Positions 1-7,354 of a DNA stretch of 16,056 bases are shown here, piece after piece (position 1 is the stretch's first letter; the number at the start of each line of letters is the position of its first letter). The notes under the pieces are model-generated. The model saw only the letters and a program-made list of their open reading frames with translations, did no database searches and was not told where the DNA came from. The stretch is from an uncultured Spongiibacteraceae bacterium (GTDB lineage: Bacteria; Pseudomonadota; Gammaproteobacteria; Pseudomonadales; CAMLJR01), in contig CAMLJR010000058.1 of the NCBI GenBank assembly GCA_946480345.1, positions 1 to 16,056 of the forward strand, written 5' to 3'. Both the position numbers and the translations under genes were made by a program.

Positions 1-166
1 GGCTGACACCCTCTATTAGCGCAAAACAGCAGCGGCGCCCCGGGATGCCGGCACAGCCGAACTTTGAGGCGTCTGCTTTTTCACTGTCAACTCGATGGTG
101 CTCGCCATCCGGTGGCAATATGTAATTGATGGGTTGGGACAGTCGAGCCGCCTCTTCTGGTGTATC

Positions 167-1561
167 TCAAGATAGGGCGGGCAAGCGTCCCCGCAGTGGA
201 TCATTCGCTTCGCAGGCAAGTCCTATCCTCAGCGCCAGATGTTCGTCATGGGGACGGCAGACGATCTGAAGCGAAGTGGGAGCACCCTTTATGGTCAATC
301 CATTCGGTAAGGCCAGCGCGCAAAAGCCTAATTGGTTGACGAAGCGAGTAAGCACGGCGGGCGTCGTGGATTCATCGACTGCCGCCAGCGGAATGGCGGG
401 TGTCGCGGTCGTGGGAGTCAGCAGCGCGTCATACCCCTCCAAGGCAGCAAGCATTGCCTTCGCGTCCTGCCGCGCCCTCTCTCGCGCAAGGATATAGCTG
501 CGAGCCGAGATCGCTCCCGCCAGCATGCGCGTTCGCACCGCCGGATCCATCGGCGAGGCCGGGTCTTCCGCGATTTCTCCGTAGAGGGCATAGGCTTCCG
601 CCGTCATGATTTCGGAATCGCGTTGAAAATCGCGCAAGCTGCGCGGAAGGTCGATCACCGACACCTCGGCGCCCAGCGCCTCGAAATGCCGCAATGATGC
701 TTGATAGGCCTCGGTCAGTTCAGCATCTACATCCTCTAGCCCGCTAGCCCCGATCGCCGCTAGCCGAAGGCCACCTACGCCTTCGTCCAAGCTGGTGCTA
801 TGCGATCGCCCGCGCGTTGGCTTTTCGAGCAGCGCATCAAAGAGCAGGGCCACGTCTGCCACGCTACGCCCCATCGGTCCTACCGTATCCAACGAAGGGC
901 TAAGGGGCATAACACCTTCCAGGCTTATCAACCCAGGAGTGGTCATGAGCCCGACGATACCGTTGAACGCAGCAGGGATACGCACCGATCCGCCAGTATC
1001 AGTGCCAATGGCAAGCGGTGCCATGCGGGCTGCAACTGCCACCGCAGAGCCACTCGACGATCCTCCGGCGGTGTAGGGTTCGCTAGCGAACCACGGATTG
1101 CGTGGACTACCCAGATAGGCGTTTGTACCCCAGCCGCCCAACGCGAACTCAACGGTATGTGTTTTCCCCAGCAGAATCGCGCCTTTCGCGACTAGGCGTT
1201 TGACCAATTCTGCGGTTCGCGTAGCGATTCGCCCGGACAACGTGGCGGAACCGGCAGCGCAAACCTTACCCTCAATTTCGACAAGATCCTTTATTGCTAC
1301 CGGCACGCCGTCGAGCGGTCCACACGCATGCCCCTCAATAAATCTCCTGCTCGATTGTCTTCCGGATTCCAAAGCTTCGTCGGAAAAGATTTCGGTGTAG
1401 GCATGTAACTCGGCGTCCAGCGCCGCGATCCGCGCTAGATGTGATTGAACGACGTCTGTCGGCGTAAACTGCCGCGCTCGATAGCCATCGCTAAGCTCGC
1501 GCGCTGACATGAAGCAGAGTGAATCTGGCTGCGCGCTTCGTTGGGTAGTCAAGGTTGGCAC
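167..1561 (-). CDS. Amidase of the GatA/amidase-signature family
   Basis: This 464-residue protein has the complete amidase-signature core, which hydrolyses or transfers amide groups in the cytoplasm. The Ser-cisSer-Lys triad can be placed. The Lys is residue 91 in the VPVAIKDL segment, the cis-Ser is 168 in the GGSSSGSA glycine/serine loop, and the nucleophile is Ser192 in GTDTGGSVRIPA; the 24-residue spacing between the two serines is the family norm. Length is normal for a stand-alone amidase. No GatB or GatC lies nearby, so it is not obviously part of the tRNA amidotransferase, and the substrate cannot be told. The start used is a GTG with a weak GGAG overlapping it. ATG at codon 18 (base 1510) is an alternative without a better ribosome site. 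There is no signal peptide. The gene stands alone, with its upstream region in the AT-rich gap at 1562-1857. Confidence 0.92.
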   Translation of the reverse strand: MPTLTTQRSAQPDSLCFMSARELSDGYRARQFTPTDVVQSHLARIAALDAELHAYTEIFSDEALESGRQSSRRFIEGHACGPLDGVPVAIKDLVEIEGKVCAAGSATLSGRIATRTAELVKRLVAKGAILLGKTHTVEFALGGWGTNAYLGSPRNPWFASEPYTAGGSSSGSAVAVAARMAPLAIGTDTGGSVRIPAAFNGIVGLMTTPGLISLEGVMPLSPSLDTVGPMGRSVADVALLFDALLEKPTRGRSHSTSLDEGVGGLRLAAIGASGLEDVDAELTEAYQASLRHFEALGAEVSVIDLPRSLRDFQRDSEIMTAEAYALYGEIAEDPASPMDPAVRTRMLAGAISARSYILARERARQDAKAMLAALEGYDALLTPTTATPAIPLAAVDESTTPAVLTRFVNQLGFCALALPNGLTIKGAPTSLQIVCRPHDEHLALRIGLACEANDPLRGRLPALS

Positions 1562-1857
1562 TCCGTCTGCCGCCGCCCGTTTAGCAGCATTATGCTTAAT
1601 TGCGACGTGGCAAATTTATGCTTTATTGCGCCGGAAATAACAAAACTTTTTATGTCTTTTCTGCGACCACCCCAGGCTCAATAAACTCATATAACCCTCA
1701 AATTTTTGAAAACCCCTTATAGGGATATAACATCAAGCATTTGTCGAGAAAACATCGATCGCTGCTGCCGAGAAAAAATAGCTCTGGCGATTTGCATAAT
1801 TAAACGAAAGGGCTCGACTCACCGTCCGAAATATTATTATGTCGGCAATGAAGTCCA
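1562..1857. other. AT-rich intergenic region
   Basis: This 296-nt gap lies between two minus-strand genes and must hold the amidase promoter and the 3' end of the hydroxylase transcript. It is much more AT-rich than the amidase gene. Only short dyads are visible, such as TCAAA/TTTGA around 1699-1710 and CCC/GGG at 1714-1724, and neither is a convincing terminator. A 24-codon minus-strand reading frame (1616-1690) with a GAGGG ahead of its ATG is noted as a finding but is not called a gene. Confidence 0.5.
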
Positions 1858-2574
1858 TCATTTATGGACATCGCGATAAATAAGCATCGTTAACACAGCC
1901 TGCTCCTTTTCATCATCAAACCCGCACCTATAAATCCATTCTTTCGGATTTTCGTAAGTACCGAACAACATATCCCACCATGTAATATCGCCATAGTTAT
2001 TTTTATGCCTACCATACTGATGGTGTATTCGATGCATTTCTGGGCGCTGAAAGAAAAAGCCGACCCAGCGCGGCGTCCTCATATTTGCGTGATAGAAAAA
2101 CTCGGCCACGGCGGTGCAAAACGTATAAATTGCGCCAGCTTCCAACGACAAACCCAAAAGGCAATACACCAATAAACTACCTATGATCGAATTGATGATC
2201 ATTTCACCTGGATGCTTGTAAAACGACGTAATCACTTCGAGCCGCTGCGGGCTGTGGTGTATCTGATGAAAGCCGATCCATAAAAAATCATACTCATGAC
2301 GCCAGCGATGCCACCAGTAAAAAATAAATGTTGCGATGAAATAGGCTATTAAACCGCCAACCATTGGCGACACATTTGCAGATAGCTGAAACACTGAAAA
2401 ATGCGAAAGCCATTTCTCCCATGTCAGACCAGCCAAAACGACAACACCCAGTTGAATCGCATTAGCCAATACAACTCGCAGCCACCACGTTTTAACTCGC
2501 GGTAAAGCCCAACCTGGAAAAACGCGCTCCAATAAAAAACATACAGTGAATATTCCGAGCACTAGCGGCAACAT
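1858..2574 (-). CDS. Membrane fatty acid hydroxylase / sterol desaturase family protein
   Basis: This is a di-iron membrane oxygenase of the fatty acid hydroxylase superfamily, 238 residues from the start chosen here, and it would oxidise a lipid in the inner membrane. The histidine clusters that bind iron are intact (numbering from the TTG three codons upstream): HRWRH at 92-96, HQIHH at 106-110, a lone His in FYHANMR near 165 and HRIHH at 184-188. Several hydrophobic helices surround them (about 2-20, 37-54, 75-91 and 130-148). The ATG at 2574 is preferred because an AGGAG lies 9 nt before it, while the upstream TTG directly abuts that AGGAG. Twenty-seven nt separate it from the upstream YebB-like gene, so the two are probably co-transcribed. 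The substrate (sterol, fatty acyl chain, carotenoid or ether lipid) cannot be told from the sequence. Confidence 0.88.
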   Translation of the reverse strand: MLPLVLGIFTVCFLLERVFPGWALPRVKTWWLRVVLANAIQLGVVVLAGLTWEKWLSHFSVFQLSANVSPMVGGLIAYFIATFIFYWWHRWRHEYDFLWIGFHQIHHSPQRLEVITSFYKHPGEMIINSIIGSLLVYCLLGLSLEAGAIYTFCTAVAEFFYHANMRTPRWVGFFFQRPEMHRIHHQYGRHKNNYGDITWWDMLFGTYENPKEWIYRCGFDDEKEQAVLTMLIYRDVHK

Positions 2575-2601
2575 AAGGAACAACTCCTATTAGGGATGTT
2601 A

Positions 2602-3213
2602 TTAATTGGCCACTTTAAATTTTGCGGTATTAAGCTGATTCGCCGGAGTGACGGTTCGACGCGCCCAAGGTATTACCCCGAAAAACCAAAGACGCCAAAA
2701 CCACAACGATTGATCCGTCTGGGGTTTTAATAAGCTTTCAAACGACTGAATCGATCCGACCTCAATACTCAGCCCCTCTAAATAAGAGTCGTAAACGAAT
2801 TTCGAGCAATACAAACGTCGCGAGTCGTAGTTGAATCCAAAGCCATAAAGGCCACCCATACGCTTATCACATGCATCGCGTAGTGAGTTAATTTGTGAGG
2901 CATTTAGATTTGAAGCAACGCGCCGAACCGCCACCCAGCCGTCCCGCGATCTGCGTAGATATTTATTAAGCGCCGTGTATTTCGCAAAAGGAACGGTACT
3001 TTCTGCAATGAGCCAACCATGAACATCATCGTGGAATGCAATACCAACGTGCGTAGCCAGTGAATCGCTCACTTTGGCGACATGTTTATAGAGCGGGTTG
3101 ATGACACTAATAAAAACCAAATCGCCATTTCGCAATTGTCGCGATAGCTCATCGGTATCTACGGCAGGTTGATTCAGGCTTTTCTCAAAAGGTTTGCAAA
3201 ATCTGCGGCTCAC
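2602..3213 (-). CDS. Permuted papain-fold (YebB/YiiX-like, NlpC/P60 superfamily) protein
   Basis: The protein has the layout of the circularly permuted NlpC/P60 enzymes (YiiX/YebB group). A GDLVFI strand at about 30-35 comes first, then the catalytic His55 in ATHVGIAF, an acid at Glu71, and last the Cys136 in LYCSKFVYDSY (numbering from the GTG at 3213). The tail, ending near PWARRTVTPANQL, also looks like the YebB family. Members act as amidases, peptidases or acyl transferases, and several handle lipids. No signal peptide is seen. The GTG start has a GGGGA 7 nt upstream; a TTG six codons earlier (3231) lacks a ribosome site. It is the first gene of a likely operon with the membrane hydroxylase, which favours a lipid-linked role by inference. 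Base composition is AT-rich compared with the flanking regions. Confidence 0.78.
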   Translation of the reverse strand: MSRRFCKPFEKSLNQPAVDTDELSRQLRNGDLVFISVINPLYKHVAKVSDSLATHVGIAFHDDVHGWLIAESTVPFAKYTALNKYLRRSRDGWVAVRRVASNLNASQINSLRDACDKRMGGLYGFGFNYDSRRLYCSKFVYDSYLEGLSIEVGSIQSFESLLKPQTDQSLWFWRLWFFGVIPWARRTVTPANQLNTAKFKVAN

Positions 3214-3341
3214 CGTAACGTCCCCATCCAATGAAATGATGGGATAAAAGCTAGCTCTCAGTGGTATATATTGGAACCAAAATCATAATCGTCCTACTAT
3301 TTCCTCCTTAAGGCACTGCCAAATAATACTTTAGAGGCGAT
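3214..3341. promoter_or_regulatory. Divergent promoter region between the YebB-like gene and the XRE regulator
   Basis: The 128 nt between the two divergent starts are AT-rich and include TATATA-like stretches near 3266-3271 and the 8-nt palindrome CCTTAAGG near 3305. Promoters for both directions must lie here. No pair of -35/-10 boxes is good enough to place exactly. A divergent XRE regulator next to its target operon is a common arrangement, so this is a plausible operator region. Confidence 0.4.
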
Positions 3342-4103
3342 ATGGCTCAAACAGCACAATTGATTGGCGTATTAAAACGCTTGTTAAAAGCAAAGGGAAT
3401 TACTTACCTCGACGTCGCTCAGCAGCTGGATCTATCTGAAAGCAGCGTTAAGCGCCTGTTTGCAGAACAGAGTCTTTCACTAGATCGGCTGGACCAAATT
3501 TGCCAATTGGCCGAGCTGGAAATATCCGATCTCGTCCAGCTCATGCTCGAAGAATCGCGTCACATCGAAATGCTGAGTGAAGACCAGGAGCGAGAAATCG
3601 CTAAAGACGTAAAGCTCTTGCTGGTAGCCATTTGTGTTTTAAATCGCTGGACCTATAGCGACTTGCTCGCACATTACAAATTGACTCCGACCGAATGCCT
3701 TCGTCTTTTCGCAAAGCTCGATCGATTGAAGATTATTGAGCTCTTGCCAAAAAATCGGATCAGGATTGCAGTTTCAAAAAACTTTCGGTGGCGACCAGAT
3801 GGCCCCATACAGCAATTTTTCCGATCGACTGTGCAACCCGATTTTTTTAATTCCGAATTTCAGCAAGCCGGCGAAAATTTAATTTTCAAAAGTGGCATGC
3901 TTTCGAAAGGATCGCATGCGATTTTTGTTAAAAAACTGGAGCGACTGGCCGCAGAATTTACAGAGCTGCACGAGACTGATGTCGGCCTACCGCTCGCAGA
4001 GCGATTTGGTACCAGTGTTGTATTGGCGATACGAGCATGGGAGTTTGGCCCGTTTAGAAGTTTACGTCGAAATCCAGATGCAAAGCCGTTTACGAAAAAC
4101 TGA
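3342..4103 (+). CDS. XRE-type helix-turn-helix transcriptional regulator
   Basis: The 253-residue protein opens with a Cro/C1-type helix-turn-helix domain at about residues 8-66. The DVAQQLDLSESSVKRLF segment forms the recognition part. A second region at about 90-150 looks like another winged-helix-type unit (the segment around YSDLLAHYKLTPTECLRLFAKLDRLKII). The remainder, about 150-253, is unrecognised and may be an effector or oligomerisation domain. A GAGG about 5 nt before the ATG supports this start. It is divergent from the YebB-like/hydroxylase pair and is the natural candidate to control it, but this is inferred from position only. It converges on the DUF3313 gene with a gap of 46 nt. 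The ligand is unknown. Longer than a simple phage-type repressor, it is more likely a host sensor-regulator. Confidence 0.85.
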   Translation: MAQTAQLIGVLKRLLKAKGITYLDVAQQLDLSESSVKRLFAEQSLSLDRLDQICQLAELEISDLVQLMLEESRHIEMLSEDQEREIAKDVKLLLVAICVLNRWTYSDLLAHYKLTPTECLRLFAKLDRLKIIELLPKNRIRIAVSKNFRWRPDGPIQQFFRSTVQPDFFNSEFQQAGENLIFKSGMLSKGSHAIFVKKLERLAAEFTELHETDVGLPLAERFGTSVVLAIRAWEFGPFRSLRRNPDAKPFTKN

Positions 4104-4110
4104 TTAGCAC

Positions 4111-4137
4111 TGGTAATTTTCTTGCCGAGTATTACCA
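4111..4137. repeat. Short inverted repeat between convergent genes
   Basis: TGGTAAT at 4111-4117 and ATTACCA at 4131-4137 form a perfect 7-bp stem around a 13-nt loop in the 46-nt gap between the convergent XRE regulator and DUF3313 genes. The place is right for a bidirectional terminator, but the stem is AT-rich and no run of T follows on either strand, so the role is uncertain. Confidence 0.35.
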
Positions 4138-4149
4138 ACAAATAAAAAT

Positions 4150-4845
4150 TTAACGCCCCGCTCCCTCACCAGGCATCTGCTGACGTGCACGATCGAGCGC
4201 CTGCCGTGCTAATCGAGCCCATTTGTCGATCATGCGAGTTGCTTCGCGTCGATTGGTGATTGAGTTTTGCCAGCGCATAAAGGCTTCGTCGCGCGCCTGT
4301 TGCGGATCGATGATGCGCGCGAGAATTTCGCCGGTAGCACCGTCGTAAACCTCAAGATATAACGTCATCGAACCGCTGCTCGTCGAAAATGTTTTCGAGC
4401 GGCCTGTCGACATCGTGTCAGGGGCAACGACATCGAGATCGACGAGTGCCGGCTTCAATATCAATACGTCGTCATCGCTATCGTCGATTTGCGTAACTAC
4501 GTTGTAGCTGCCTTTTTGCAATTCTTCGTTAAACGTTGTGCGGAATAATTCCGCGAGATCGCGTTTGATTCGCTCCATATCTTTCTTGCTCACGCGATTG
4601 AGGCTGCCGGAGTTTTTATCGCGCTGCCAATTCTTGCGAAACGCGACATAGCAATCGGCGATCGCCACATTCTTATAACCAGCGAGGCTCGCGCCGGGGC
4701 GGACATACAATACTTGCACTTCCTTGCTCGGCACCAATTGCAGACCGTCATGCGTGACTGCGGGTAACTCGGCCGCATACACCGGCGTGGTGAGCAATAC
4801 CGCGAAGAGCAGGACAATAAATTGAACATTAAATAGCGATTTCAT
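4150..4845 (-). CDS. Secreted DUF3313 family protein
   Basis: From the ATG at 4845 the protein has 231 residues and a clear Sec signal peptide: a Lys, then a hydrophobic core (about 5-18), then a VYA-AE cleavage site near residues 22-23. There is no lipobox Cys, although many DUF3313 proteins are lipoproteins. The mature part contains the family pattern, with the DGLQLVPSKEVQVLYVRPGASL segment at the front and the YLEVYDGATGEILARI strand pair near the end. Function is unknown; a periplasmic or outer-membrane-associated role is inferred. A GGGGA 8 nt before this ATG supports the start. The frame stays open 49 codons further upstream (to 4992), but that stretch lacks membrane or signal character and would bury the signal peptide. 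Its promoter should lie within 4846-5050, ahead of the acetate kinase gene end. Confidence 0.8.
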   Translation of the reverse strand: MKSLFNVQFIVLLFAVLLTTPVYAAELPAVTHDGLQLVPSKEVQVLYVRPGASLAGYKNVAIADCYVAFRKNWQRDKNSGSLNRVSKKDMERIKRDLAELFRTTFNEELQKGSYNVVTQIDDSDDDVLILKPALVDLDVVAPDTMSTGRSKTFSTSSGSMTLYLEVYDGATGEILARIIDPQQARDEAFMRWQNSITNRREATRMIDKWARLARQALDRARQQMPGEGAGR

Positions 4846-5050
4846 GGCCTTCATCCCCAAGTAATGAATGCCGCTACCACTGAACGCAAGCGGCCCACCC
4901 ATCTTGCGCATTCGGGCGAAATTCGCCATACGACTAAAGCCCCATCGCTTTTTGCCCTTCAATTTATTTTTGCAGCGCGACAATCCGTGCAAACACGGTT
5001 GAAATAATTAACTGGATTAGCAGAGCGGTTGCGCCATGCTTAACCGCACT

Positions 5051-5084
5051 GCGGAGCCGAGGATTACTCGATTCGATCCTCCGC
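5051..5084 (-). terminator. Possible hairpin terminator after ackA
   Basis: GCGGAG at 5051-5056 pairs with CTCCGC at 5079-5084, and GAT/ATC inside extends the stem after a bulge. An alternative pairing is GAGGAT with ATCCTC. The hairpin lies 23 nt beyond the ackA stop. No T run follows, so it is either a weak terminator or an RNA-end stabilising stem. Confidence 0.4.
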
Positions 5085-5106
5085 GTACACGCATTCAAGG
5101 CGTTCG

Positions 5107-6321
5107 CTATTTCTTATTCAGCAAGACCAGCGTCTTGTTTGCAATCATCCATTCCTCATTGGTCGGCTCGACATAAATTCCGCAGCGGCTGGTCGCAGCC
5201 GAAATTTCGCGGGCGTTGTCGTTATTTTTTTCCGCATCGATCTCGATGCCAAGCCATTGCAAATGTTTGCAGATCGCGGCACGTATCAACGGGCTGTTTT
5301 CGCCAACACCTGCGGTGAATACGAGCGCATCGATACCGGAGGTGGCTACGCCGAGTCCCGCGATAAATCCGGCAGTGCGATACGCCAAATAATCCAGCGC
5401 CAACCTGGCAGCGGGAGCCGGACTGGCCAACAGATCGCGCACATCGCCGCTAATGCCGGAGAGCCCTTTCAGCCCGGATTCGTAGTAGAGAAGATGCTGA
5501 ATTGCATCGCGATCCAAACCTTGCGCGAGCATCCACAACACGACACCGGCATCGAGTTGGCCTGGGCGCGTGCCCATTGGCAAACCATCGAGCGCGGTGA
5601 AGCCCATCGTCGTATCGACGCTGCGACCGCCGACCAGCGCGCACGCCGATGCGCCGGAGCCGAGATGCGCGACGATAACGCGGCCATTCGCGATGGCGGG
5701 TCGAGTCTGTTGCAAACGTTGCGCGATGTATTCGTATGAGAGGCCGTGAAAACCGTAACGGCGCACACCGCGTTCGAAGAATGTCTGCGGCAATGCGAAG
5801 TGTTCGACGACATCGCTGTGAGTACGGTGAAACGCGGTATCGAAGCAGGCGACTTGGGGCAGCTCGGGCCAGCGCTCCATGATGACGTGCACCGGCGATA
5901 AATTATTGTGCTGATGCAACGGCGCAAGCGGGGATAGCGCATCGAGTTGCTTCAAGATGTTGCGATCGATAATGACGCTGTCGCGAAAATGCAGGCCGCC
6001 ATGCACGATGCGATGACCGACAGCGATGGGCGGCGCGGCGAGATGGGTTGTCAGCCAGTCCGCGACGATGGCCTGGGCAGCGTTGAGTGTTTTCGCGTCG
6101 GCGGGAGATAGCGTGCGCTCAACCAACGTATGTTTATTGCGATCGCCAATCTTCAACTGCGGGTGCGCAGAACCAATGCCCGACAGCTGTCCGCCGCAAT
6201 CGAAAATCGGTGTCTGCTCATCCGTCACGATATACAGATGAAATTTCAGGCTGGAGCTGCCGGCGTTGATGACGAGTAATCGCGGCGCTTCGCGAAATGA
6301 TTGCGACGATCGATCGGTCAT
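5107..6321 (-). CDS. ackA: Acetate kinase
   Basis: Acetate kinase interconverts acetyl phosphate plus ADP with acetate plus ATP in the cytoplasm. At 404 residues it has the usual length, and both ASKHA half-domains are complete. Visible motifs are NAGSSSLKF at 19-27, GHRIVHGG with Arg104, FDTAFH with Asp161, the FHGLSY histidine at 192, the AHLGSGAS phosphate loop at 218-225, GTRPGQLD with Arg252, FTAGVGENS at 335-343 and the C-terminal PTNEE glutamates. These correspond to the catalytic Arg, Asp, His, Arg and Glu known for the family, so the enzyme should be active. It lies only 13 nt behind the phosphate acetyltransferase gene and is almost certainly co-transcribed with it. The ATG start has an AAAGG about 10 nt upstream. 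Confidence 0.97.
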   Translation of the reverse strand: MTDRSSQSFREAPRLLVINAGSSSLKFHLYIVTDEQTPIFDCGGQLSGIGSAHPQLKIGDRNKHTLVERTLSPADAKTLNAAQAIVADWLTTHLAAPPIAVGHRIVHGGLHFRDSVIIDRNILKQLDALSPLAPLHQHNNLSPVHVIMERWPELPQVACFDTAFHRTHSDVVEHFALPQTFFERGVRRYGFHGLSYEYIAQRLQQTRPAIANGRVIVAHLGSGASACALVGGRSVDTTMGFTALDGLPMGTRPGQLDAGVVLWMLAQGLDRDAIQHLLYYESGLKGLSGISGDVRDLLASPAPAARLALDYLAYRTAGFIAGLGVATSGIDALVFTAGVGENSPLIRAAICKHLQWLGIEIDAEKNNDNAREISAATSRCGIYVEPTNEEWMIANKTLVLLNKK

Positions 6322-6334
6322 ATAGCCGCTGCCT

Positions 6335-7294
6335 TTACGCTTTGATCGGTTTATTGCGGATCAGGTAATCCGCATATAACGAAGCCACCGCGCACGAGGC
6401 GAGTCGCGTGCGAATACTGTCGGCGCGACTGGTGAGGATGATCGGCACTTTGGCGCCGAGCACGATACCTGCCGCATCCGCACCGGAAAGAAAGGTTAAA
6501 TTTTTTGCGAGCAGATTGCCGGCTTCGAGATCGGGCACCACCAACACATTCGCACGCCCCGCCACTTCCGAATGAATGCCTTTAATACTTGCCGCTTCGG
6601 GGCTGATGGCATTATCGAGCGCTAACGGTCCATCGAGCAGACCACCGGTGATCTGGCCGCGATCCGCCATTTTGCAAAGCGCAGCAGCATCGATCGTGCT
6701 CGGAATTTTGGCGTTGACTTGCTCGACCGCAGACAAAATTGCAACGCGCGGCGTACCGAGTCCAAGGGCGATAAAAAGATCGATGGCGTTTTGTACGATG
6801 TCCGCCTTGGTCGTGAGATCGGGAAAAATATTGATGGCGGCATCGGTGATGAACAACAGCTCGCCGTATGTGGGTACATCCATGATGAAAACGTGACTGA
6901 CGCGGCGCTCAGTGCGCAACCCACGCAAAACAGCGTGCATCAATTCGTCGGTATGCAGGCTGCCTTTCATCAGCAAGGCGGCGCGCCCGGCCTGCACTTC
7001 GGCGACAGCCGCATCGGCAGCGGCATGACTGTGCGGTGCATCGACGATCGGCACGTCATCGAGATCGAATCCGTGCGCTGTGGCGATGCTGTGAATGCGC
7101 GCAACAGGCCCGCACAAAACCGGGCGAAACAAGCGCAGACGCGCCGCTTCCAATGCTGCGCCCAGCGAGGCTTCGTCGCAGGGATGAGCGACGACACAGA
7201 TCGGCGGTGTAGGCGATTGTGCCGATTTGATGAGGTCGTCGTAGCGCGAGGATTTGGTCATGGCAGACACCGGCATCGAAGTTTGCCAAACCAT
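6335..7294 (-). CDS. pta: Short-form phosphate acetyltransferase (PTA/PTB family)
   Basis: It transfers an acyl group between CoA and phosphate; paired with acetate kinase this is the Pta-AckA route from acetyl-CoA to acetate. The 319-residue protein is only the PTA_PTB catalytic domain, without the long N-terminal part of the roughly 700-residue Pta of enteric bacteria. Typical segments are DGPLALDNA at 221-229, VVPDLEAGNLLAKNL at 252-266 and, at 270-293, the SGADAAGIVLGAKVP region with the conserved SRADS end. The family also includes phosphate butyryltransferases, and sequence alone does not separate the two; the neighbouring ackA favours acetyl. The start is uncertain. ATG at 7294 is given, but Met7 (7276) and Met12 (7261) are in frame and none has a strong ribosome site. 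It lies 60 nt behind the GGDEF-EAL gene. Confidence 0.9.
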   Translation of the reverse strand: MVWQTSMPVSAMTKSSRYDDLIKSAQSPTPPICVVAHPCDEASLGAALEAARLRLFRPVLCGPVARIHSIATAHGFDLDDVPIVDAPHSHAAADAAVAEVQAGRAALLMKGSLHTDELMHAVLRGLRTERRVSHVFIMDVPTYGELLFITDAAINIFPDLTTKADIVQNAIDLFIALGLGTPRVAILSAVEQVNAKIPSTIDAAALCKMADRGQITGGLLDGPLALDNAISPEAASIKGIHSEVAGRANVLVVPDLEAGNLLAKNLTFLSGADAAGIVLGAKVPIILTSRADSIRTRLASCAVASLYADYLIRNKPIKA

Positions 7295-7354
7295 CGCATT
7301 TTTTTACGACGATTGCATGGGTATCGAGAAACGATTTCTATGCATGTCACAAAT

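Noticed and set aside
16..219. 67-codon minus-strand frame at the left edge.
   Set aside because: It overlaps the amidase C-terminus in another frame and resembles no known family.
4846..4992. N-terminal extension of the DUF3313 protein by 49 residues.
   Set aside because: It would bury a clear signal peptide; the GGGGA ahead of the ATG at 4845 supports the shorter form.
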